Notes under the pieces: generated by a model | What the model was told of the DNA's origin: nothing | Database searches by the model: none | What the model saw: only the letters and a program-made list of their open reading frames with translations | Position numbers and translations under genes: made by a program | DNA from: a virus | Direction: 5' to 3' (one strand) | Length of the DNA: 64,000 bases | Virus record (IMG/VR): IMGVR_UViG_3300023278_002223 | Span: 1-64,000 of that record | In this document: positions 17,273 to 26,785 of the stretch, in pieces | Layout: every line of letters starts with the position of its first letter | Position numbering within the stretch: position 1 is the first letter of the stretch

Positions 17273-20200
17273 GTGGCAGCAAACGACTTTATTCTAAATC
17301 TTGGGGTTAAGTTTAGCCCAAAAGACGTGGATACAAAGGCAATCAAATTAGCAATAGCCAAGGCGGCTGCTGCTTCTAAGGTTGTTATTTCCAAAGCCTC
17401 ATTGAGCAAAACAGCGCAAGAAGGAATCAAGAAGTCCTTGGCTGGCGCATCTATCTCCCTGTCAAACGTTAAGATTGACACCAAAGGAAAGGCAACAATA
17501 CAGGCCGCCTTTGGTAAGATGGCACTAAGGTTGAACAACGTTCAGCTATCAAGAGCCGGAGCCTCAAAAATGCAGGCCCAGGTTAAGGCAATGCCATTCT
17601 TTATTGGCAACATCAGGATAAACGCAGCAGCACAGAGGCAACTACAGGCCCAGCTCGGAACACTCAGAGTTTCAGCCCAACCAGCGTCAAGACAGGCAGC
17701 CAATGCAGCCGCAAGACCTGGAGGGGGGTCAGGAGGCGGAACTGGCCCGCTCAACGAGCAAGACACAGCATCTAGAGTTCAGCAGATCAAGAACAACAAT
17801 AAGGTATTGGCTCAGTACGCCAGGACAGCAACTGGGGCAGAGAAAGCCGAAGTGGCCCTCAACAGGGTTGTAGCCAACTCAGGAAGAAGCTGGCAGCTAG
17901 CCGGAGCAAGAATCGGAGCAGTAGTAAAGAGGTTCGGGGAATACACAATCGCCGCCTCTCTCGTGCTAAACCTAACCAAGGGATTCAGGAGCGCAGCTCA
18001 GGGACTCACAGAGTTCGACAACGCGCTACAAGACCTCTCTAAGATTGCTGCGGTAACCGACAAGATAGATCAGGCAGGAAGAGGACTAACCAACGTAGCT
18101 CTAAGCACTGGTAAAAGCGTAACTGACGTATCCACAGCCCTTAACGACTTCGCTCGTCAGGGACTGGGCCTACAGGATGCTCTAAACAAAACAGAACAAT
18201 CACTAAGACTAACCAACATCTCACAGTTGTCGGCTGCCGACTCTGCGAAGATCGTTACCGCATCATATAAGGTCTTCGGCCTAACAAATGAATCACTGTC
18301 TGAGTCGCTAGATAAGCTATCCGTGTTCGCGGATAAGAGCGCGACAAACGTAACCGAGATTGGTAAAGCGTTCTTGAGGTCAGCTTCGTCAGCAGCCTCT
18401 GCTGGGCTAGAGATTGACCAATTCCAGGCGATCCTAGCTGCCACATTGGAAGCGACTCGACTAAACTCAAGTCAGATTGGTACCGCGTTCAAGACAATTC
18501 TAGCCAGAATCCAGAGAGACGCGCCAAAGCTAAGAAAGCTTGCTAACGGATTCTTGGACCTAAACGACGCACTGAGACTCAACGCTTCAGACACAGTATT
18601 CGAGACCTTCCAGAAGGTTGCGGGAATCTTCCCTAAGCTAAACGGACAGCAGAAGAACATGATCTCACTACAGATCGCTGGTGTTCGTCAGGCTAACATT
18701 ATATCAGCAGCATTCAGCAACTTCGGCAAAGTGAACGAGTTGCTAGATCCTCAACTACAGACAACAGGAAAAGCCCTAGAGAAGAATGCAGAGCAGCTAC
18801 AGAAGCTAAGCGTTAGATCTCAGAACTTCCAAACATCCATCAAGGCTTTGGCTGCCGAGGTTGTTGGGTTTAACAAGGGTGCAGACGAACGAGGATTCGG
18901 AGCTACCGCCATAGTCGGTGCAGTAGATGCAGCAACAGATTTCGTTAACATTATAAGAGATGTAAACAAGGGCTTCGACTCTCTTGTTGCTGGCGCTGGA
19001 GCTTTCGGAAAAGTGTTCAATATCGCCGCGATTGCAGCATTCTTCACAGTTACAAACGTTGCCATCAGGAAGGTCGTTGCCGGAACAAAGCTATTCCTTG
19101 GATCAACCCAGCAGGCCGCTGGGGTTGTCGGGCAGCTTAACACGCAGCTGAGTGGGACTGTCAATGCAGAGAGGCTCGTTACAAACGAGCTAAGAACCCA
19201 GAACGCACTAAGAAAAGGCGGTCTAGCTATCGGTGGAGCCGGAGCTGGGAAAGCTGCTACAGGTGGAGTTGGAAAAGCCGGAAGCGCACTTAAGGCTGGA
19301 GGATCAGCACTCGCTGTCTTCGGTCTGCTTGAGGTTCTAGGCTCACAGTCACAAAAGCTAACCGCCAGGATAGAGGAGACAACAGAGGAGGTCGGAGAGC
19401 TCGGAGCAGTAAGCGCCACAGCGTCTGACCAGACAAAGCTCCTATTGGCTAACTTCACAAAGACAGCCCTAATAGCGGGATTCGTAGGAAAGTCTCTTCT
19501 CGGACTAAGCACCAAGGCCACAGCGCTAGGCGCTGGGCTTATTGCAGCTGTTTCATTCGCAGCAGCCGCCAGAGAGCAGGCAAAGAAAGCATCAGAGCTA
19601 AGCCAAGCGCAAACAGACGTATCAAACCTACTACAGGACTCAGCCAGGTCAGCAGAAGCAGTAGCGTCGGCTCTAGCAAGTGTGAGCCAGGATGTCCTTA
19701 AAACCAACATCGGTGCGAACATCGAAGCCCTAGGGGCAAAAACAGCAGGGTCTCTAGACGCGAACATCCAGAAGCTATTTGGAGACATCGGGCTAAACGA
19801 CAGAAACCTTGGAAACCTATCAGCCAAGTTCGAGACACTAACAAGAACAATCTCAAAAACAACAGACAGCCTTCAGAATGCTTTCGACTTCGAGTCAACA
19901 GTAAAGTCAGCAGCATCCACAAGACAGGAAGCCCTGGCCACAGAGAAGCTAATAACAGAGGGAATAACAAGGGACACAGCCGGACTCTTGGCAAAAGTCA
20001 ACACCATTGGAGAAGAGTTCTCGTTCACAATAGCCGGAGCTGGAGAAAGCTTCCTTGCTGACACCCTAAGGGCAGTTCAGGCAGCTGAACAAGGCGGATC
20101 CTTTGATGGGGCAATCGCCTCAGAGGGGTTCGAGAGAATTAGCGCAGAGATAGACAAGCAAACAGAGGCTGCCGAAAACCTAAATAGGCAGTACAGAATA

Positions 20201-22381
20201 TTCGACGCAGCCGTAAAGGTTGCAGGTGGATCTTTGGACGTGCTACTTGGTGACCTGGAAGCACAGGGGACTGCAGCAGCACAGACTGTGAAGGAGTTGG
20301 TCTTACAAAAGGGAACACAGAAGGCCCTAAACGACCTAACCGAAGATCACAAAAAAACCAATTCAGAGCTAGCCAACCTATACCAAGTGAGAGAGAAGAT
20401 CTCAGCGGTAGAGGTGTCACAGGCAAAGAAGCTGTTGACAGCTGGTAAAGAATACTTGGTCGTCCTGAACGGAACAGCCCAGAAGATTTCAAAGTCAGTA
20501 AGTGACGAGAGAAAGAAGAGGGAGACAATCCTAGCTGAGGCCAGGATTCAACAGGTAGTCAATAAGCTAGCTGCAGACGGACAAGCATCAAGGGCCAAAG
20601 AGGTGGAAGCGCTCCTAAGAGGAAGACTTGAGGGAGAGAAGACTCTAAAGATCGCGCAGCAGAGAGTTCAAGCCCTAAGAGAGGCTGTAGAGCTAACAAA
20701 GGGAGCACAGCAGATAGAGCTTCAGTCAACACTAGAGGGAGCAGAAGTAGAGCTAAGCAACCTTAAGGCAGAGCTGGAAGAGGGGGCACTCTTCAACGTT
20801 GCCGTACAGATAAGGAAAGCCTCACTTGAGCAGTTTGAGGCTACAAAAAGCAAACTTGACACAATCATCGAAGACTCAGTAGCCAAGGTCACCGGGTCAG
20901 AGAAGGATTTGGCAGAAGCCAGAAAAGAAGTACAAAAGCTAAACCAGAAGCTAATAAGCGACCAAAGGGCACTGTCATCCGCGAGGTCAGCAGAGCTTGA
21001 CGCAAACAGCAATGTGATCTCAGCAATGAGAACAGCGGCAGACGCCCAGTACAACCTAGCCATATCAACAAACAGAGCCAAGAGAAGAGTCTTGGAGCAG
21101 GTTGGGGCGGTCAGCACTTTCTCAGAAAAGATTGCATCAATAAGCTCAGACCTAAACATAAAACTAATCGGAAGCGAAAAAGAAGTCCTAAAGGTGAGAT
21201 CAGAAGCAGCAGGAGAGATGTTGAACATCTTCCAGCAGCAGTTCAGCTCTATCCAAAGCCTAGGAAAGTCAGCAGCAACCGCAGGGGTTCAGTCTGTAGC
21301 AGACATATCAAGAGGACTCGGGGTGGCTCAATCAATCGCAGGAGGAGCAGACGTTGGCAGCTTCAATGCTGACCAGCTAAAATCAGCCCTCCAGTTTGAA
21401 AGCCTGTTCCCTGAAATCGGGAAAGCTGTAGCGGACTTTGGGTTGGCTCAGCTTGGAGTAGATCCAGCAGTAATGGAGAGCATCGAGGACAAGATGTTAA
21501 CCCTAGCCGAGATCACAGCGGAGCAGGGCAAAGCCAATGTTTCTACTGCCCAAGACCAGTTGGCAGCAGCCAGGGTTCAGGCAGAAGAGTCAGTAAAGGC
21601 CACAAAAGCAGCAGCCCAACAGCTTGAGACAACAAAGGCCCAAAAGAACGTAGCCCTCCAGTCGTTCGCAGTCACAAGATCACACCTAAATCTCGCTACA
21701 AGGGATTTGGCAGAGCAGAGAGATCAGGCGAGCAGAAGGCTTGGAGCTCTTGGCAAGGTTATTGAGGTTAACGAGAAAAACCAGACAACACAGCATGACC
21801 AGTTGAAGTCCATCAACGCCACAGTAGACGAGCTTAAGAGGCTAAATGGAATCATGGGAAGCTTTGCTAACGCCAGAGCGGCAGCATTCAGTGCAACTAA
21901 CATAGATAACAACGCCCACGGAAGCCTCTCCTCTGGAGAGCTAAACGGACTCGCCTTGGCTGCCAAGAGGGAGAAATCTCAAATGCCAGCTGGCTCCAAG
22001 CTAATGTTGGCCAACACATCCGAAGTCGTCCTAAACAGGAGACAAGCCGGAAGACTTGGAATGACACCAAGAAGACAGGCCAACGCAGCCAATGGAAATG
22101 GCAACGCAGAGGGAATGATCGCAGCAGTCGGAGGGCTCAGAAATGAAGTCAGAGCACTAAGATCAGACATAAGCACCGGAGGCGTCAAGAACGTTAGCGT
22201 TCAGGTTGACACCAACAAGAGCGTGAATGTCAAGGGGATCCAGGGCCTTGGCGCAGAACTAGAGAGAAGCCTTGCTGGCAAGTTCGCATCGAACCAAGAC
22301 CAAGAGGCAATAAGAAGCGCCCTTATGGATATCGTAAACAAACTAGGAGAAGACGGCTTCCTAGATTCACTAGGAAGATAA
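17273..22381 (+). CDS. Tail tape measure protein
   Basis: 1702 aa from a GTG start with GGGGAG 7 bases upstream. It sets tail length and is probably expelled into the cell on infection. A conserved tape-measure core (TP901/PhageMin type) is visible at about residues 220-420: FDNALQDLSKIAAVTDKIDQ, LSTGKSVTDVSTALNDFARQGL, ADSAKIVTASYKVFGL, DKLSVFADKSATNVTEIGKA, IGTAFKTILARIQRDAPKL. Hydrophobic, Ala/Gly-rich segments near 570-590 and 720-770 could span membranes; long Ala/Lys/Glu coiled coils fill the rest, and the C-terminus has MLANTSEVVLNRRQA. At about 1.5 angstrom per residue a tail near 250 nm is expected. Confidence 0.92.
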   Translation: MAANDFILNLGVKFSPKDVDTKAIKLAIAKAAAASKVVISKASLSKTAQEGIKKSLAGASISLSNVKIDTKGKATIQAAFGKMALRLNNVQLSRAGASKMQAQVKAMPFFIGNIRINAAAQRQLQAQLGTLRVSAQPASRQAANAAARPGGGSGGGTGPLNEQDTASRVQQIKNNNKVLAQYARTATGAEKAEVALNRVVANSGRSWQLAGARIGAVVKRFGEYTIAASLVLNLTKGFRSAAQGLTEFDNALQDLSKIAAVTDKIDQAGRGLTNVALSTGKSVTDVSTALNDFARQGLGLQDALNKTEQSLRLTNISQLSAADSAKIVTASYKVFGLTNESLSESLDKLSVFADKSATNVTEIGKAFLRSASSAASAGLEIDQFQAILAATLEATRLNSSQIGTAFKTILARIQRDAPKLRKLANGFLDLNDALRLNASDTVFETFQKVAGIFPKLNGQQKNMISLQIAGVRQANIISAAFSNFGKVNELLDPQLQTTGKALEKNAEQLQKLSVRSQNFQTSIKALAAEVVGFNKGADERGFGATAIVGAVDAATDFVNIIRDVNKGFDSLVAGAGAFGKVFNIAAIAAFFTVTNVAIRKVVAGTKLFLGSTQQAAGVVGQLNTQLSGTVNAERLVTNELRTQNALRKGGLAIGGAGAGKAATGGVGKAGSALKAGGSALAVFGLLEVLGSQSQKLTARIEETTEEVGELGAVSATASDQTKLLLANFTKTALIAGFVGKSLLGLSTKATALGAGLIAAVSFAAAAREQAKKASELSQAQTDVSNLLQDSARSAEAVASALASVSQDVLKTNIGANIEALGAKTAGSLDANIQKLFGDIGLNDRNLGNLSAKFETLTRTISKTTDSLQNAFDFESTVKSAASTRQEALATEKLITEGITRDTAGLLAKVNTIGEEFSFTIAGAGESFLADTLRAVQAAEQGGSFDGAIASEGFERISAEIDKQTEAAENLNRQYRIFDAAVKVAGGSLDVLLGDLEAQGTAAAQTVKELVLQKGTQKALNDLTEDHKKTNSELANLYQVREKISAVEVSQAKKLLTAGKEYLVVLNGTAQKISKSVSDERKKRETILAEARIQQVVNKLAADGQASRAKEVEALLRGRLEGEKTLKIAQQRVQALREAVELTKGAQQIELQSTLEGAEVELSNLKAELEEGALFNVAVQIRKASLEQFEATKSKLDTIIEDSVAKVTGSEKDLAEARKEVQKLNQKLISDQRALSSARSAELDANSNVISAMRTAADAQYNLAISTNRAKRRVLEQVGAVSTFSEKIASISSDLNIKLIGSEKEVLKVRSEAAGEMLNIFQQQFSSIQSLGKSAATAGVQSVADISRGLGVAQSIAGGADVGSFNADQLKSALQFESLFPEIGKAVADFGLAQLGVDPAVMESIEDKMLTLAEITAEQGKANVSTAQDQLAAARVQAEESVKATKAAAQQLETTKAQKNVALQSFAVTRSHLNLATRDLAEQRDQASRRLGALGKVIEVNEKNQTTQHDQLKSINATVDELKRLNGIMGSFANARAAAFSATNIDNNAHGSLSSGELNGLALAAKREKSQMPAGSKLMLANTSEVVLNRRQAGRLGMTPRRQANAANGNGNAEGMIAAVGGLRNEVRALRSDISTGGVKNVSVQVDTNKSVNVKGIQGLGAELERSLAGKFASNQDQEAIRSALMDIVNKLGEDGFLDSLGR

Positions 22382-22391
22382 GGAGAAAACA

Positions 22392-23732
22392 ATGGCAGTA
22401 CAAATGTTTTATGGGGCATACGAGTTTACCCCAGTTCCTTTGTTCTCTTGGAGTTCTGACTTGCTCAGAGACTCAAAGGGCTCAGGTGTGGCTATAACAA
22501 ACTCTCTTGATTTCACAGGCCACTTTCTCCAAACAACCGGAGATAATGACCAGATCGACCTACTGTTTACAGACAGGTCTTCTCTCCTTACAGCTTTAAG
22601 TAGCGATATGGACGAATTTAAAATCCTTGATAACTCGTCTGGGATTTTGTCTGGCGTATACCCAAGAGTTGAGAACCTCTCCATCCAAGAGGGGGTTTGG
22701 GCCGATAGATCTCAGTACACCTTTACGCTTTCTTGGGATGAGGCTCTGAACAGCTCTAACATCGTAGACTTCTCAGAGAACTGGGACTACACCGAAAACG
22801 AAGACAGAAGAAGCGTATCCCTAACGCACAACATGAGCGCAGTTGGACTAAACACAGCAACAAGCGGGAATAACGCTCTATCTAACGCTAAGACTTTCGT
22901 AAACGCAAGAACTGGGTCGTCTTTCCAGCAAGCCAGCCACCCTGCCTTTGTTGCAGTGAGCGGGTCAAACACAGCCTACGAGAACCTAAGAACAGAGAGC
23001 CTAGATACAACAGCTGGTTCGTACTCAGTAACAGAGAACTTTACATTGGCGTCTGGGGCATACACCCACACACAAAATGCGACACTCTCAACATCAGACG
23101 GAATCTCAGAGGTTAGCCTTCAGGGAGAGATCCAGGGCTTGGGAAGAGGAGATGGGGCATACACTAGCGCCTTGAGTGGGTGGGATAACGAGATTAGCTC
23201 AGCCCTAGCAAGTGACGCCTCTGGAGTATACTCTTCATTGGGCGGCGGAGCCACCCTTTATACTGCTACACCTGCCAGTGAGTCAATCAGCAAGAACGCA
23301 TTCGCTGGAACACTCGGGTATAGCTACTCATACACAGACTCAGCAGACGAGAACATTCCTTCTGGTGTGGCGTCTTTCGACATAAACATTAGCGATCAGC
23401 AGCCAACAACACTCATGGCCTCATTGCCAGTGTTTGGAAGAACTCTAGGAAATGTGGTCCAAGACATTGGAACATCAACAGAGGGAACCTTTTCAATAAC
23501 AGGATCAGCCAAGGGAGACCAAGGCTACTCAAATGCAAGCCTTTTGACATACTGCGAGACAAGAATCAACGCAATAAGACCACTATCAGGAAACTATGCG
23601 ACACTAAGACTTGAGTCACAGAGTGTCAACAAGGATACAGATGCCAATGAGATTTCATTCAGTCTCAGTTGGAAATACACTAAGACCCTGTCAGCAGCCA
23701 AAGTAGACGGCGCTGTAGACCTAGGAAGCTAA
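22392..23732 (+). CDS. Distal tail / tail tip structural protein
   Basis: 446 aa, AAGGAG 7 bases before ATG, first gene after the tape measure, the usual distal-tail position. The N-terminus (VQMFYGAYEFTPVPLFSWSSDLLRDSKGSGVAITNSLDFTGHFL) and SIQEGVWADRSQYTFTLSWDEAL read as beta-barrel strands; the middle has three related segments with SxSVTENFTLASGAYTHTQNATLS. A final TLRLESQSVNKDTDANEISFSLSWKYTKTL repeats the FTLSWDE style. Role as a tail-tip ring or adaptor is inferred from order. Confidence 0.5.
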   Translation: MAVQMFYGAYEFTPVPLFSWSSDLLRDSKGSGVAITNSLDFTGHFLQTTGDNDQIDLLFTDRSSLLTALSSDMDEFKILDNSSGILSGVYPRVENLSIQEGVWADRSQYTFTLSWDEALNSSNIVDFSENWDYTENEDRRSVSLTHNMSAVGLNTATSGNNALSNAKTFVNARTGSSFQQASHPAFVAVSGSNTAYENLRTESLDTTAGSYSVTENFTLASGAYTHTQNATLSTSDGISEVSLQGEIQGLGRGDGAYTSALSGWDNEISSALASDASGVYSSLGGGATLYTATPASESISKNAFAGTLGYSYSYTDSADENIPSGVASFDINISDQQPTTLMASLPVFGRTLGNVVQDIGTSTEGTFSITGSAKGDQGYSNASLLTYCETRINAIRPLSGNYATLRLESQSVNKDTDANEISFSLSWKYTKTLSAAKVDGAVDLGS

Positions 23733-23736
23733 GAAG

Positions 23737-24279
23737 ATGGCAGTACCAGTAATCGAGTTCAACGTGTTCACCGTTGACAACTCAACTCCAGCCACATCAG
23801 GTAGGCACCTTGAGACTGCTCTTAATTGGAGTCAAAAGGCTGACGCTACAACAAGTGGATACTTGGACATGGGGACCGTGAACAACACCTCAGCCAAGGT
23901 CTCAACAAGCACAGTTGCGGTCGTTCCTTTCTGCTCTAATTTAAACGGAGCAACAACTGTCAGCGATATGAAGTTTTGGATGCCAACACAGACAGCCATC
24001 ACAACTGGAACCGTTACATTTAACGAGCAAATCCAGACAGCTTGGCAGTCAGGCATAGCCCTAACAGATGCGAGTGGAAGCTATGCAAGCTCATCCCTGC
24101 CATCTGTTCAAAACGTAAACAGGCAAGATGGAACTACAACAGTCACTGGGGCCAACTCAGACTCACAGGCAATGGAGTTCATCTACGTTAGCACAACCGT
24201 AGACACAGACGTTCCAGCCGGAGAATATGGGGTTGCACCAGGGGCAATGAAGTTTAGACTAACTTTCGACTTCAGCTAG
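23737..24279 (+). CDS. Tail structural protein, tandem family member 1
   Basis: 180 aa, start 5 bases after the previous stop. It belongs with the next two genes to a tandem set with a common plan: an opening W or F plus D motif then a (S/T)GRHLET-like signature (here STPATSGRHLETALNW), a D-W/MGTVN segment, a FWMP or similar mid-strand, W-QSGIALTD, and an ending with (V/L)PAGEYGVAPGAMKFRLTFDFS. All-beta, Ser/Thr-rich. Likely minor tail or surface components; repeated duplication suggests related subunits in one assembly. Confidence 0.5.
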   Translation: MAVPVIEFNVFTVDNSTPATSGRHLETALNWSQKADATTSGYLDMGTVNNTSAKVSTSTVAVVPFCSNLNGATTVSDMKFWMPTQTAITTGTVTFNEQIQTAWQSGIALTDASGSYASSSLPSVQNVNRQDGTTTVTGANSDSQAMEFIYVSTTVDTDVPAGEYGVAPGAMKFRLTFDFS

Positions 24280-24296
24280 GTTAAAGGGGTTTTGAA

Positions 24297-24851
24297 ATGG
24301 CAACAATAATCGTAAAAGAGTGGGATGTGACAGGTACCGACCCTAGTGGTTCAAGGCACCTCGAAAGTCACGCATCCTTCGTATCAGTGGTTGCCTCTGG
24401 GACTAGCCCAACTGGAACCATTGACCTCGGGAGCTTGGCCATTACAGACGGAAACGACATTGGGGCAACAAAGTGCTTCACAGTCCAGTTCTCAGGCTTC
24501 GCTGACGCCAATGAGACCGTGGACTCCTGCGAGTTTTGGGCCAGCGGTTCCGACCTATCAGGAACATCATCAAAGATCGTTTACTCAGGGACGGGCTCTT
24601 GGACACAGTCACTGTCCTTAGCCGAGGACGGGAACGAGATAGTTCCTACTACATCTGGGACAGCGTCAGGGGTGCTAAGAAACGATGGAGGCTTAACCTT
24701 CTTCGCAACTACAGATGCTCACACGTCTCAGTACAACTACATTGCACTTCAGGCATCGGGAGACATGCCAGTGGGAGCCTATGGGGGGACCACAGGGCTA
24801 GACCTTAAGTTTAATTATTCAGTAAATACTGCGAATACGAACAGAGACTAA
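24297..24851 (+). CDS. Tail structural protein, tandem family member 2
   Basis: 184 aa, AAAGGGG 8 bases before ATG. Key matches to its neighbours: WDVTGTDPSGSRHLESHASF near the N-terminus, a CEFWASGSDLSGTSSKIVYSG middle, WTQSLSLAEDGNEI, and the C-terminal DMPVGAYGGTTGLDLKFNYS. The conserved RHLES/RHLET and (P)xGxYG...(K)FxxxFS endings define the family. No enzymatic residues stand out. Confidence 0.5.
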   Translation: MATIIVKEWDVTGTDPSGSRHLESHASFVSVVASGTSPTGTIDLGSLAITDGNDIGATKCFTVQFSGFADANETVDSCEFWASGSDLSGTSSKIVYSGTGSWTQSLSLAEDGNEIVPTTSGTASGVLRNDGGLTFFATTDAHTSQYNYIALQASGDMPVGAYGGTTGLDLKFNYSVNTANTNRD

Positions 24852-24852
24852 T

Positions 24853-25503
24853 ATGGCAACCTCAGGAACTATAACAATAGCTACTCCGCCAGTGTTGGTC
24901 TGGTCTTGGGATACATCCAAGGTGGACCCTTCCGGGTATCGCCACATAGACTCCGGGGTCTACAAGCCAGGAGCAAAGTCTGACCTAATAGGGGGCTTTG
25001 ACTCCAATCAGTCAAGCGGGGTGGCACTAAACGTGTTGACCCAGACAGACCTAACTCCGTCAGCCACAGTTGTTGGTGGGACCAAGGCTCTAACAGTAAG
25101 CTTGGGATTGCCAGCAGACTCGCACTTCTCTTCAGCAAACGCTGGAGCCGTTGGCAGTAGTCTTAGAATCTACAACATAAAGATGTGGCTAAACGACAAG
25201 TCAGACCTAACAGCATCAGGAGTGACCCCGACTCTGTACTACAGGTCAGACTCAAGCTGGACCAAGGGGATAGCCCTAACAAGCGCATCTTCTGGAGTAG
25301 CAGCCTTCCCAGAGACCGAGGGATCAGGAATCTCCCTAGGCGTTGTTAATTCAGGCAACGCAGACCTAGAGATTACAAACTACGTGTACACATTCCTAGA
25401 GCTACCTTCTGGAACATACGAACAAGGGGTGTTGGGTGGCCTCGGGGGTGGATACGAGATAAGAGTTTCCTACGACTTCACCGCAGAGGGGGAGTTGCTG
25501 TGA
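24853..25503 (+). CDS. Tail structural protein, tandem family member 3
   Basis: 216 aa, starting two bases after the previous stop codon without a strong ribosome-binding site, so probably translated by coupling. Family signatures: VWSWDTSKVDPSGYRHIDSGVY, IYNIKMWLND, LYYRSDSSWTKGIALTSAS, and LPSGTYEQGVLGGLGGGYEIRVSYDFT. It is the longest member, with an extra loop near residues 45-75. Ends in GTGA overlap with the next gene. Confidence 0.5.
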   Translation: MATSGTITIATPPVLVWSWDTSKVDPSGYRHIDSGVYKPGAKSDLIGGFDSNQSSGVALNVLTQTDLTPSATVVGGTKALTVSLGLPADSHFSSANAGAVGSSLRIYNIKMWLNDKSDLTASGVTPTLYYRSDSSWTKGIALTSASSGVAAFPETEGSGISLGVVNSGNADLEITNYVYTFLELPSGTYEQGVLGGLGGGYEIRVSYDFTAEGELL

Positions 25504-25901
25504 GCCTCTATAGCTTGGATAAAACTGGTGAGACACTTGTAGTCAAAGTCCCAACAGTCGGTGGAGAGATGTCCATTGACACAGGCTTAGACTGTGACTC
25601 ATACATAACCTTCACGGCAACCACAGACATGCAGCAGGCTGTAGGCAAAGTGGCTGATGGGGGGATAAGGACTGTTTGGGACGGATCCCTAAAAGAGATA
25701 ACAAACGCTAGATATATTGGCGAAATCTCAGTTGGAGATAGGGTCTGGTTGACCGAACACCTAACACTGTCTGGCAAGATGGAGCTTGTTGCCAGCAAGA
25801 GGCAACCAGCATGTGGAGACATAAACTTCATAAACGTTATTTCTTCTAAGACAAGAAAAAAAAGAGTAAAGATAGACATAATAACAGGAGAGGTTGGATA
25901 A
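25500..25901 (+). CDS. Small tail-region protein, unknown
   Basis: 133 aa from a GTG start overlapping the previous stop (GTGA), with GAGGGGGAG 5 bases upstream, a very strong site that supports this start. Beta-rich; ends with a basic patch KTRKKRVKIDIITGEVG. Cys at two positions (GLDCDS, QPACGD). Family unknown; placed within the tail-tip operon, so a minor virion or assembly role is likely. Confidence 0.45.
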   Translation: MSLYSLDKTGETLVVKVPTVGGEMSIDTGLDCDSYITFTATTDMQQAVGKVADGGIRTVWDGSLKEITNARYIGEISVGDRVWLTEHLTLSGKMELVASKRQPACGDINFINVISSKTRKKRVKIDIITGEVG

Positions 25902-25902
25902 A

Positions 25903-26733
25903 ATGGCAATAACAGTAAAGACATCAACTGTCAACATGGAAACAGTTGTGTACGCCAACTCTCAGAACATGCCAAGCGGAACGCAGAACACTCACCTTGA
26001 GCTCAGCTTCCAGCCAACCAGCTCTGGAGATTACGACCAACAGCTAGTGGTAAACAAGACAACCCAGGCCGCATTTGGTAGCAAGCTAACAGTCGCCCAG
26101 TCCATATCTGCCACCAACGGAACCATAGACTCAGTAAAGGTCGGGTCAGATGTGTTCACAGAGGCTAGCGGAGTGGTCTATGCCTCAGCATCCGGATCAG
26201 TTGTTGTAGTGTCAGGGAGTGTGCCAAGCGGCTCAGACATCCACACTGCATCAATCAACTTCAACGAGGGACCAAGGACAGTCTCTGGAGGGTTGACAGT
26301 GTCAGACGCGGGTCTTTTCTCTGCCACCCACACCTACTCTTACCCAGGGATCTACCACATCCTCACAAGGGTTCAGGACTCTGAGGGCGCTGTTGACATG
26401 GATTCATTCCGTCTCAACTTGGCCTCTGACCTAACCGGAAGTGACTTGGGGAACTTGACAGTAACAGCAACCCCAGAAGGGGGAGACACCAGCAGCACCT
26501 CCTCTTTGTCTATAAGCTGTACAACAACTGGAGCGTCTGGCTTATCCATTAGTTCAGTAGAGGATGACGATTTGTCCTGGAACTTCGGCAACCACGAAAC
26601 AAGCAACAAGACAGCCCCATCAACAAGATATTCTGAGCCTGGGACATTTATCCCATCGGCCAGCTTCTTGTACCCAAGCCCATCTGGCAGTCTATATCTT
26701 ACAGATATTATCGACCTAGGGGCGAACACTTAA
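25903..26733 (+). CDS. PKD/Ig-like domain tail protein
   Basis: 276 aa from ATG 25903 with AGGAGAGG upstream; an in-frame TTG at 25894 would add three residues. Residues about 85-175 resemble a PKD domain: VSGSVPSGSDIHTASINFNEGPR then FSATHTYSYPGIYHILTRVQDSEGAVD, where the H-TYSYPGIY-V/I--RV-D pattern is characteristic. A second, weaker copy follows near 185-265 (LSWNFGNHETSN and RYSEPGTFIPSASFLYPSPSG). PKD/Ig-like domains are common on phage surfaces and may bind host polysaccharide. A late promoter box starts at its stop codon. Confidence 0.55.
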   Translation: MAITVKTSTVNMETVVYANSQNMPSGTQNTHLELSFQPTSSGDYDQQLVVNKTTQAAFGSKLTVAQSISATNGTIDSVKVGSDVFTEASGVVYASASGSVVVVSGSVPSGSDIHTASINFNEGPRTVSGGLTVSDAGLFSATHTYSYPGIYHILTRVQDSEGAVDMDSFRLNLASDLTGSDLGNLTVTATPEGGDTSSTSSLSISCTTTGASGLSISSVEDDDLSWNFGNHETSNKTAPSTRYSEPGTFIPSASFLYPSPSGSLYLTDIIDLGANT

Positions 26734-26743
26734 TCGTATAATA
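26733..26743 (+). promoter_or_regulatory. Late promoter box variant ATCGTATAATA
   Basis: TCGTATAATA fully kept, overlapping the last base of the preceding stop codon and 43 bp upstream of the hub-like gene. Confidence 0.65.
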
Positions 26744-26785
26744 GAGAGTAAACAACTGTGGGGCAACACAGGCTAGGAGTTTAAA

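Noticed and set aside
18820-19827. Long open frame on the minus strand opposite the tape measure gene (335 codons)
   Set aside because: Shadow of a strongly biased coding strand; low-complexity Ala/Ser/Pro translation, no ribosome-binding site, and the + strand gene is certain.
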